64,000 bases of DNA from CAYXLW01 sp964466055. GTDB taxonomy: Bacteria; Patescibacteriota; Gracilibacteria; GCA-2401425. The notes below the pieces were generated by a model. That model saw only the letters and a list, made by a program, of their open reading frames with translations, had not been told where the DNA came from and made no database searches. The translations under genes were made by a program, and so were the position numbers. Each line of letters starts with the position of its first letter. Position 1 is the first letter of the stretch. This document shows positions 16,356-23,557 of this stretch, one piece after another. The stretch lies in contig CAYXLW010000002.1 in NCBI GenBank assembly GCA_964466055.1, positions 224,362 through 288,361 of the forward strand, written 5' to 3'.

Positions 16356-17042
16356 TTATAACTCATTATCTCTAAGAGGCTTATATTTTCTCTTATCTTC
16401 TATTTTATTTAAAGCTTCTGAACTAATCTTATCAAAATTAACATTTTCATCTACTTTTTTAATTTCTTCTTTTATTATTGGTAGATTTACAGAAGATTTT
16501 TGTGATGACATTACGTTAATTCTACTAATAGAATTCTTATCTTCTTCATCAAATAAGTTCATATTTAAATGTTCTTCTTGAATGGATTTATTCTCCTTAT
16601 ATTGCCCCTTTTTCATATCAATTTCCATAGCCAATTCTGCGAGAGTTTTCTTTTTAACTTCTTCCCCTGTTTTAGAATTTTGTTTTTTAGGATCCTCTTT
16701 TTTCTTTGTAGCGGTAACAATAATTGCTTTCATTTCAGGAATAATAGAATATTTGCTATTCCATATGCGACTCTGTGGATTAAGCTTATATTCTATAATA
16801 AGTAACACCCATTTAGGAAAAGTCACTCCTCCAATATTTAAATAAGCCACAGCGATAGTTGTAACTGCAATAATAAAAATTATAGGCCCCCAAATTTCTA
16901 TAAAAAAATGTCTACTTAAAACACCAAAAAGAACATAACATATCCCACCACCAACAGCTAAAATAATAAGCTGTTTCATAGTCATAAATGGAAGAATTTG
17001 ATCATCCCTTTGAACGTCTTGTGGTATTTTGTATTGTAACAC
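16356..17042 (-). CDS. PrgI-family membrane protein
   Basis: Membrane protein of the PrgI family (VirB3-related inner-membrane part of conjugation systems). The N-terminus MLQYKIPQDVQRDDQILPFMTMKQL is typical. It is followed by two hydrophobic helices (about 26-48 and 52-75) and YKLNPQSRIWNS, the usual post-membrane motif. The cytoplasmic tail (about 110-228) is long, charged and probably disordered. Translation likely begins at GTG (17042), preceded closely by an AT-rich TTTATAA box, suggesting a very short leader. It pairs with the downstream TraC-like gene. No virB4, virD4 or relaxase gene is in this window, so this is a partial set. Confidence 0.8.
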   Translation of the reverse strand: MLQYKIPQDVQRDDQILPFMTMKQLIILAVGGGICYVLFGVLSRHFFIEIWGPIIFIIAVTTIAVAYLNIGGVTFPKWVLLIIEYKLNPQSRIWNSKYSIIPEMKAIIVTATKKKEDPKKQNSKTGEEVKKKTLAELAMEIDMKKGQYKENKSIQEEHLNMNLFDEEDKNSISRINVMSSQKSSVNLPIIKEEIKKVDENVNFDKISSEALNKIEDKRKYKPLRDNEL

Positions 17043-17227
17043 TTATAAATAATTATGAATGCGATAACAGATGTTTTTCACGCACAATTTTGCCTTAAAC
17101 ATAACAATAATTCAATAAAATTCGTTTGACAATCATGTTTTCTTGTAGAGAAGGAATGATTTAATCTATACTTGGTGTGTAAAACAAAGTAGTCAAGATT
17201 TACTATTAAATAATCATATCCTTATTC

Positions 17228-17233
17228 TATAAT
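17228..17233 (+). promoter_or_regulatory. Consensus -10 box upstream of purB
   Basis: A perfect TATAAT ends 18 bases before the purB ATG, so the transcript leader would be about 11 bases with no Shine-Dalgarno sequence. A clear -35 is not seen at 17 bases. The divergent PrgI gene starts about 210 bases to the left. Confidence 0.4.
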
Positions 17234-17251
17234 ATCTAATCTTTATTCCCA

Positions 17252-18598
17252 ATGATAAAAAATATTTCTCCAATTGATGGTAGATATGCCTCAAAAACTA
17301 AAGATTTAAATGAATATTTTTCTGAGTATGCATTAATAAAATATCGAGTATTTATTGAAATACAATTTTTAAAGACACTTTCAGCAGAACCAGAAATTGA
17401 AGAATTACCAAATTTCAATAACCAAGAAATTATTAATTTAAATGAAATCGTTCGGAATTTCTCAGAAGTTGATGCAGAAAGAGTGAAAGAAATTGAAAAA
17501 ACAACCAATCATGATGTAAAAGCTGTGGAATATTTCTTAAAAGAAAAACTCCAAGGGAAAATTGATGAAAAATCACTTGAGTTTATTCATTTTGCATGTA
17601 CATCGGAAGATATAAATAATCTTGCATATTCACTTATGACAAAAAAAGGAATCCAAGATGTTATGCTCCCTAAACTTCAAGAACTTGAAGAAAATATTAG
17701 AAGCAAAGCTAAAAGTTGGAAAAGCATATCAATGCTTTCAAGAACTCATGGTCAAACAGCTTCTCCTACTACACTAGGAAAAGAATTTTGGGTATTTGCA
17801 GAAAGGCTTAACCGGCAATTGCAGATACTTGAAGGACAAGATTATTTGGGCAAAATAAACGGAGCAACTGGAAACTTTAATGCACACATCAGTGCATATC
17901 CAAATATTGATTGGAAAGATTTCTCAAAAAGATTTATTGAATCCATTGGACTTACTCCAAATTTTGCAACAACTCAAATTGAACCACACGATTATCATGC
18001 AGAGATATTTCACACTTTCTCTAGGGCTAACACTATTTTCATAGATTTTGCTAGAGATATTTGGGGATATGTATCTCTTAAATATTTTGGACAAAAACTA
18101 AAAGAAGGTGAAATTGGGTCATCCACTATGCCACACAAGGTTAATCCTATTGATTTTGAAAATGCTGAAGGAAATTTAGGACTCGCTAATGCTATTTTTT
18201 CTCACTTAGCAGAAAAATTACCAATTTCAAGATGGCAAAGAGATTTAACAGATTCAACTGTTATGAGAAATATTGGGACAGGATTTGCATATTCTCTTAT
18301 TGCGTATGAAAGTTTATTGAAGGGGCTTGGGAAACTTGAAGTTAATGAAGAAAAAATTGCAGAAGATTTAGATAATGCTTGGGAAATTCTTGCAGAACCT
18401 ATTCAAACTGTTATGAGAAAAAATGGGATTGATAAACCTTATGAAAAATTAAAGGCTTTAACTAGAGGGAAAAATATTACAAAAGAAATTGTTAGAGATT
18501 TTATTTCCACTTTGAATATTCCTGATGATGACAAGAAAAGACTTCTTGAGCTTACTCCAAGTTCTTATATTGGAATTGCTGAAGAATTAGTTTCATAA
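17252..18598 (+). CDS. purB: Adenylosuccinate lyase
   Basis: Catalyses two purine-pathway steps: SAICAR to AICAR and adenylosuccinate to AMP, releasing fumarate. MIKNISPIDGRYASKTKDL is the usual N-terminus; TNHDVKAVEYFLKEKL, HFACTSEDINNLAYSLM and SRTHGQTASPTTLGKEF carry the active-site His/Ser region. GSSTMPHKVNPIDFENAEGN is the fumarase-superfamily signature loop. The 448-residue length and WQRDLTDSTVMRNIG match the longer E. coli-like PurB type. No other purine genes are nearby, so a salvage role (IMP to AMP) is as plausible as de novo synthesis. It is convergent with the next gene with a gap of about 10 bases. Confidence 0.96.
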   Translation: MIKNISPIDGRYASKTKDLNEYFSEYALIKYRVFIEIQFLKTLSAEPEIEELPNFNNQEIINLNEIVRNFSEVDAERVKEIEKTTNHDVKAVEYFLKEKLQGKIDEKSLEFIHFACTSEDINNLAYSLMTKKGIQDVMLPKLQELEENIRSKAKSWKSISMLSRTHGQTASPTTLGKEFWVFAERLNRQLQILEGQDYLGKINGATGNFNAHISAYPNIDWKDFSKRFIESIGLTPNFATTQIEPHDYHAEIFHTFSRANTIFIDFARDIWGYVSLKYFGQKLKEGEIGSSTMPHKVNPIDFENAEGNLGLANAIFSHLAEKLPISRWQRDLTDSTVMRNIGTGFAYSLIAYESLLKGLGKLEVNEEKIAEDLDNAWEILAEPIQTVMRKNGIDKPYEKLKALTRGKNITKEIVRDFISTLNIPDDDKKRLLELTPSSYIGIAEELVS

Positions 18599-18608
18599 TA
18601 TTTTATTT

Positions 18609-20420
18609 TTATATATCTTTTACCACTGCTGGTCTCTTTTCATCTTGATGACTACCTGCAACAGCAAATTCAACTACTCCTGCTAATCTTTGGCAAAGAT
18701 ATGATCTCATTATATTTATAACTGCAGGAGTTTTTACATTTTCTGAAAAACTGTTTAATAAGTCAGAAGAAATTTCTATTTCTCCATTATTTATAAATCC
18801 ATTTAAACAACTACTACATTTAGTATTTATAAGTTCAGTTATACTATCTATTTCTTTATAATCTAATTCTTCATCTTCTAAAACTTCTGCACATTGATTT
18901 CTTATAAATTCAACAAGCAATTCAATTCCTTCACTTTTTAGAAAATCAGCTGTAATCCCTATATTTTCTTTTTTAGAATGATATATTAGTGCCTCAGTAC
19001 TGTATATATCTAGAATCTGTTCCTTTGTTTCTATATCTGTAATATTTTCTATTTCAAATTCTTTTTTAGCTTTAATTATACTATTAACTGAAGGCTTTTT
19101 ACCATGCAACATTCTAAGATGTATACTTTTCGGAGAGCCATCTTCCCCATGATTTACTTTTATTGATTCACTCGGAACGTCAATTCGTCTTTTCGGGAAA
19201 TGTATAGGTTCATCTTTCCTTCTAGTTTCTCCATGATCTAAATATCCTATATTAACATCTGAATATCTCCTTTCTTCATCAGATCTAAAAATAAAACTTT
19301 CAAACATTTTAAGAATTTTATATCTAAAATATTCATACAACCATTTATTTTGTTCAAACTTAGCAATTGTATTCATAGGAATCCCAGAAAGAGTGGCTAG
19401 CTCTCCACTAAATTTATCTAATATAAATGGAAACATAACAGCATTTGGATCAATCACTAATTGAGTGTCACCAACATCATTTATAGAAAAAGGTAAATTA
19501 TCTTCAAATTTCAATAATCTTTGATTATATGAATTTAAATCTTCATCTCTAGGAAAAGCTATCGCATTAAATTCAGCAAATCCTGCTAAACAAGAATCTC
19601 CCCTTTCAAGAACGATTGAGCATCCTCCTAAGTCTGATAACTTTAACTCCACAAATTGTACAACTGAAGTTCTAATTTTACTCTGTATTTCTCTAAAAAG
19701 TTTATCATTTCTTTCTTCTGTATATTCTTCTTTTATTTTTCTTAAAAGTTCAGAAACATTCTTTTCTCTATTTTTTTTCTTTCCCGCAGAGTTTGCATCT
19801 TTAAAAACTTCTTTCTTTAAATAAAATAGAAAAAATTTTGAACTTAGTATTTCTGAAAGAAGCCCATAATTTTTAGGAGTAAGATCAATTCCTTTTTCAT
19901 TTTTATACTTATCACCTAGTATTTTATTAGAAACTTCTTTTAAAATTAAAAGTTCATTTCTTGATATTATATCTAAATTAGAAAAATCATAATGCATAGC
20001 TTCAGCATCTGATTCTTTTTTACAAACAGGGAAGCAAGGAAGTACAACATCAGGGAATACTCTATTAAAAATAAAAGATATAATTAAAGATTGAGCATTA
20101 TGATTGCTATCTACTTTACCAGTATATAATAAAGCTTTTGACAAATGTTGCAAAATTTCTATTCTTGTTTCAAATTGATTCTTATCTATAGGTTTTTTTA
20201 TTTTTTCTTTAATTTCTTGAATTATTTCTTCCATAATAGGAAAAAATTTCTCGTGAAGCATTATAGATTCGTAAGGATCTGTATAGGCCTTCGGAAACTC
20301 GTTTAAAGCTGATTTTAACATTTCCTCATATTTTTTCACATCATTATCATCTAGAAATAATCTTCTAGACTTTAGAATCTCCTTAACTGGTGGAAAATCT
20401 GCAACTAATTTTTCTTTCAT
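18609..20420 (-). CDS. Hypothetical protein, 603 aa
   Basis: No family recognised. It has no signal peptide or membrane segment and is rich in Glu, Lys, Ile and Ser, with mixed helix and strand. Points worth noting are DFSNLDIISRNELLILKEVS, VVQFVELKLSDLGGCSIVLERGDSCLAGFAEFNAIAF (a hydrophobic, Gly-rich core, about 255-295) and a His/Asp-rich part (GYLDHGETRRKDEPIHFPKRR). Two Cys lie close together in KCSSCLNGF near 535, with other isolated Cys. It is long, intact and of normal codon use, so it is a genuine gene, possibly lineage-specific. The ATG at 20420 is followed by MKEKLVADFPPVKEIL. Confidence 0.7.
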   Translation of the reverse strand: MKEKLVADFPPVKEILKSRRLFLDDNDVKKYEEMLKSALNEFPKAYTDPYESIMLHEKFFPIMEEIIQEIKEKIKKPIDKNQFETRIEILQHLSKALLYTGKVDSNHNAQSLIISFIFNRVFPDVVLPCFPVCKKESDAEAMHYDFSNLDIISRNELLILKEVSNKILGDKYKNEKGIDLTPKNYGLLSEILSSKFFLFYLKKEVFKDANSAGKKKNREKNVSELLRKIKEEYTEERNDKLFREIQSKIRTSVVQFVELKLSDLGGCSIVLERGDSCLAGFAEFNAIAFPRDEDLNSYNQRLLKFEDNLPFSINDVGDTQLVIDPNAVMFPFILDKFSGELATLSGIPMNTIAKFEQNKWLYEYFRYKILKMFESFIFRSDEERRYSDVNIGYLDHGETRRKDEPIHFPKRRIDVPSESIKVNHGEDGSPKSIHLRMLHGKKPSVNSIIKAKKEFEIENITDIETKEQILDIYSTEALIYHSKKENIGITADFLKSEGIELLVEFIRNQCAEVLEDEELDYKEIDSITELINTKCSSCLNGFINNGEIEISSDLLNSFSENVKTPAVINIMRSYLCQRLAGVVEFAVAGSHQDEKRPAVVKDI

Positions 20421-20525
20421 ATAGGATAAAAAAAATAGTAATCAATATACTCATTTTTTATGTTATGTCAACCAATTATAGTTAATTTAAAAGATAATAT
20501 TATTCATAAATATTACATATTTTGC

Positions 20526-20531
20526 TATAAA
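20526..20531 (+). promoter_or_regulatory. Extended -10 box upstream of the MFS gene leader
   Basis: TGC followed by TATAAA, with a start expected near 20538. That gives a leader of about 140 bases that contains the folded region at 20555-20640. The -35 region is weak (TTCATA at 20503). Confidence 0.4.
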
Positions 20532-20554
20532 TGACAGCGAATATAAATGAGTTC

Positions 20555-20640
20555 ATACCGCGTCGCTTAAATAAACTCAATTTTGTAAGTTTATTTTGAT
20601 AAAAGCAATTCGTTATCTATTAATTTAAGCTATGCGGTAT
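20555..20640 (+). ncRNA. Three-way-junction leader element before the MFS transporter
   Basis: Outer arms 20555-20572 and 20623-20640 pair at 16 of 18 positions (ATACCGC at one end, GCGGTAT at the other). They enclose two smaller hairpins: 20570-20577 with 20588-20595 (AATAAACT/AGTTTATT) and 20598-20602 with 20613-20617 (GATAA/TTATC). The arrangement is a three-way junction in an untranslated leader, followed by a real Shine-Dalgarno site. It could be a riboswitch-like sensor or a cruciform repeat. No second copy is seen in the window and no known riboswitch consensus was recognised. Confidence 0.5.
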
Positions 20641-20666
20641 TATACAGTTACTTATTTTTTAAATAT

Positions 20667-20671
20667 AGGAG
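20667..20671 (+). promoter_or_regulatory. Shine-Dalgarno site of the MFS gene
   Basis: AGGAG, six bases before the ATG at 20678. Good Shine-Dalgarno sites are rare in this window, and this one follows a structured leader, so its exposure could be regulated. Confidence 0.6.
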
Positions 20672-20677
20672 TATAAA

Positions 20678-22267
20678 ATGCAAGTCCCAAGTTTCATTCT
20701 AAAACATTCAAACATAAAAGACTCCAAAATGTGGCAGTTCTATCTTTTACTTGCAGGATGGGCAAGTATTTATACTGTCATGAATGTTTCTATAATTTTA
20801 TTTCTAAACGAAGTTTTAGGAAGTATATTTTTAGCAGGACTTGCTTTATCAATAGGTTCTGTATTTTCTATGTTGTTTGATGGACTTTTTTCCTCAATAC
20901 AAAAAGTTTTTTCGGCAAGAACTATGTTTATGTGGTCTATTTTAGGAATGATTATTGCTGTTTTATTTTTTATTCTTTCATCCCATCCTGTTATTGCATT
21001 TTTAGCTGCAATATTTTTTAGAATCTCATTTGATCTTTGTGATATAACCGCTGTTTCTTACGTACTTGCAAAATCACTCCCTGCTGAATATGGTCAAAAT
21101 TTATCTTATAAACAGTTAGCTCAAGGAGTTGGAATGATTGCAGGTTTTATAATTTCAGCTATTTTATTACAAGCTTCTTATTTCATCGGAGGTGCTACAG
21201 CTTCTGTAATAGATACTGCCGCAAGTCTTGTAAGTATAAAAGCTCAAGCAGAAAATTTTATTTCCACTTTATTTATGATGAAGGTATTTCTGCTTATACT
21301 ACTCCTTGTTCTTTGGTTTCTGGCTTTTATTCTTTTTGATAAAGAAGTTAAAGATTTTTCCAAAGAAACAATAATGTCTTCGCTTCAAAGACTGGAATCC
21401 GATACGCTTGATGGGCTTAAACATACTGCTATTCAGGTGACAAAAAACATTCCTCATTTTAAAAAAGATGAAAAAAATCAAATTGAACTAGATACAACTG
21501 AAAACAAGAAGAAAATGACTATGAAGGAAATTTTTGAAGAGCTTACAAGTTCAATAAAAGATATGGCTCTTGTTTTTAAGAAACAACCTATAAATTTATC
21601 ATTAGTTTGGTCAATGACCATTATGGGGATTTTCTCATATTGGGATACTTTTTTAGGAACATTCCTACCAATTTTCTTTACTGAAGTTCTTAGGTCTCAA
21701 TCAGGTTGGATACAAAATCTACCAGGAAGTTTATTGATGCTATTTTTCATTTTCCCTGTGTTGGGATTTTTGCCAGTTGTTGCAAAATATGGAGATAAAT
21801 ATGGTCGTCATTATTTTATGATTTTGGGTATTGCTATTACTGCTATTGCCACTCTTGTTATTGGGATGGTTAGCATGAAATCATTTTTTATTATACTTAT
21901 AGCTGGGTTTGGTATTTCTTTTGGATATCTATTTGGGATGAGTACTGCTAAGGCTCAAACTGCTTCTAAATTGAATGAATTTTTAGCTGTTGAGAAACAG
22001 ATGGATAAGATTGATACTAATGCATCTGCAGGTCCTATTATGCTTGTGGATAATTTTGGTAATATTATTGGGCCTCTTTTTGGTGGTGCAATGATTTCAA
22101 TTTTTGGATTTCAAGGATTCTTTATTGTTTTCTCTTTATTTCTTATGGCTCTTCTTGCGTATACTTTTAAGAAGTATTCAAAAATATCTGGGCATTCTTA
22201 TATTTTTCAATCTCCTATTATTAAAGGATTTGAGATTCAGAAACCTGTTAAGGAAGTTGAGGTTTAG
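20678..22267 (+). CDS. Major facilitator superfamily transporter, 529 aa
   Basis: Inner-membrane transporter with about 12 hydrophobic helices in two halves. They are separated by a cytoplasmic loop of about 80 charged residues (about 225-305, KEVKDFSKETIMSSLQ to KKKMTMKEIFEEL). The loop between helices 2 and 3 is not a perfect MFS motif A, but PVVAKYGDKYGRHYFMILG in the second half is a good motif-A-like sequence (D-x-x-GR). SLPAEYGQNLSYKQLAQGVGM may be the equivalent substrate-side loop. The substrate cannot be assigned. It has a long leader with a three-way-junction fold and a strong Shine-Dalgarno site, and is followed by a hairpin terminator. Confidence 0.82.
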   Translation: MQVPSFILKHSNIKDSKMWQFYLLLAGWASIYTVMNVSIILFLNEVLGSIFLAGLALSIGSVFSMLFDGLFSSIQKVFSARTMFMWSILGMIIAVLFFILSSHPVIAFLAAIFFRISFDLCDITAVSYVLAKSLPAEYGQNLSYKQLAQGVGMIAGFIISAILLQASYFIGGATASVIDTAASLVSIKAQAENFISTLFMMKVFLLILLLVLWFLAFILFDKEVKDFSKETIMSSLQRLESDTLDGLKHTAIQVTKNIPHFKKDEKNQIELDTTENKKKMTMKEIFEELTSSIKDMALVFKKQPINLSLVWSMTIMGIFSYWDTFLGTFLPIFFTEVLRSQSGWIQNLPGSLLMLFFIFPVLGFLPVVAKYGDKYGRHYFMILGIAITAIATLVIGMVSMKSFFIILIAGFGISFGYLFGMSTAKAQTASKLNEFLAVEKQMDKIDTNASAGPIMLVDNFGNIIGPLFGGAMISIFGFQGFFIVFSLFLMALLAYTFKKYSKISGHSYIFQSPIIKGFEIQKPVKEVEV

Positions 22268-22301
22268 AAATTTTTTAAGATAACATATTGCTTTTCGTGG
22301 G

Positions 22302-22334
22302 AAGAGGTATCCTGAAAAAGGCACCTCTTTCTTA
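22302..22334 (+). terminator. Likely terminator after the MFS gene
   Basis: AAGAGGT (22302-22308) pairs with ACCTCTT (22323-22329), with further CC/GG pairing inside, followed by TCTTAAAATTT. It lies 35 bases past the MFS stop codon. The U-run is imperfect. Confidence 0.55.
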
Positions 22335-22380
22335 AAATTTAGTATTATATTAAAATCCAAGTGAGAATTAACAAAATTTC

Positions 22381-22989
22381 ATGACTTTTCTAAAAGACTT
22401 AATTTTAAACGGAAAAATCCCTCACCTTATATTAATAAGAAAAGCTACCCTCTTCTTATGGATACTACCAATTTTAATATACTTATTCACAGATATACAT
22501 TTCGTAGAATACGGGAAATTAGGTTGGAATATACTTATTGCAATCATGTTAATCAGACCACTTTCTGACGTTATACCAAATCTTAAAATCTTAAAAACGC
22601 TAGTACTTTTCCGTAAAGAATTTGGAATTTTATCAGGAGTGTTAATAGCAATACATTCTTACAAATATTTCGCCCTAGGAAATAAAAATATATTAATTGA
22701 AATCTTTAACCCAAAATACTGGGATTTTAATACGATATTTGGTTGGGGGATGGCAGGATTTATAATAACAATAATTTTATTACTAACATCAAACAACTTC
22801 TCCATCCGACTCCTAAAAAATTCTTGGAAGAAATTTCAGGAACTTTCATATCTACTTTTTTTATTTAGCGCAATACATATTGCCTTAGTAAAAAAGGGAG
22901 ATATTAATGAGATTTTATTACCAGTATTGCTTGTTATGATTTTATGGCTAATGGCAAAGTTTAAAATAATAATTTTTAAAACAAAATAA
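22381..22989 (+). CDS. Ferric-reductase-like transmembrane protein (MsrQ-like)
   Basis: 202-residue membrane protein with about six helices. Single His residues on consecutive helices, FRKEFGILSGVLIAIHSYKYF (about 78-98) and LSYLLFLFSAIHIALVKKGD (about 155-175), match the haem-ligating pattern of ferric-reductase-like domains such as MsrQ. The usual second His of each pair is less clear, so haem number is uncertain. No NAD- or FAD-binding domain is attached, so a redox partner would be needed. A msrP gene is not in the window. It is monocistronic, between the MFS gene and a pseudogene on the other strand. Confidence 0.65.
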   Translation: MTFLKDLILNGKIPHLILIRKATLFLWILPILIYLFTDIHFVEYGKLGWNILIAIMLIRPLSDVIPNLKILKTLVLFRKEFGILSGVLIAIHSYKYFALGNKNILIEIFNPKYWDFNTIFGWGMAGFIITIILLLTSNNFSIRLLKNSWKKFQELSYLLFLFSAIHIALVKKGDINEILLPVLLVMILWLMAKFKIIIFKTK

Positions 22990-23022
22990 GCAGTCAAAAT
23001 TGTCTCTCATATTAAAACAAAT

Positions 23023-23499
23023 TCACTTCAATCTTTTTAATTCACCATCCTGCTCTGGAGAAAATAACCAAATCTCTTTGTACTTATTTTTAGGAACAAC
23101 AATATCCCTATCAAAATTATCAAACGTAGCTTTACCAAAAATAGCCGAAGCACTAATGATCACAAGAAAAAATTGATCATGAGGGTTGTACATTTTTACC
23201 TTTTTACTCTTAGCCTTTAAAATACCATTTAACCTGATAATAAGCTCATCCGCACTCATTGGCTCATGAGATGTTTTTTTAGATCTACCAAGTAATAATA
23301 TCCTTGCCTCTTCTGAATCATAAAATAAAGTAGTTACCAACACCAATTATTTTTTTTGAATCTCTATCTAGAACAGTAAAATCTGGCATATCCGAATGAT
23401 CTACTTTCTTCAATTTCCTATTGAAACTTTTATTATATGCTTCAATGCTTCAATAAAGTGATCAATAGTATACTCCTCAATAACTTCTTTCTCGTTCAT
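23023..23499 (-). pseudogene. Frameshifted remnant of a protein of about 155 aa
   Basis: The frame from ATG at 23499 (MNEKEVIEEYTIDHFIEA) breaks at an 8-base tandem duplication (TTGAAGCA twice, near 23447-23462). Removing one copy restores a continuous reading: DHFIEAYNKSFNRKLKKVDH then MPDFTVLDRDSKKIIGV. A second shift near 23340 moves to the frame of the 106-residue C-terminal piece (LVTTLFYDSEEARILLLGRS and on to FSPEQDGELKRLK), which otherwise only has a TTG start. No family is recognised. It is presumably non-functional, although the C-terminal piece could still be translated. Confidence 0.6.
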
Positions 23500-23528
23500 T
23501 GTTATTCTTTACTAAAATTATGTGACGT

Positions 23529-23553
23529 AGAGACACCCAATTTGGGCATCTCT
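23529..23553 (-). terminator. Hairpin after the 889-aa surface-protein gene
   Basis: AGAGACACCCAA (23529-23540) pairs with TTGGGCATCTCT (23542-23553) with two non-Watson-Crick positions. It lies five bases past the stop codon of the 889-residue gene on the minus strand. No strong U-run follows, so it may be a processed or Rho-assisted end. Confidence 0.45.
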
Positions 23554-23557
23554 AGAC

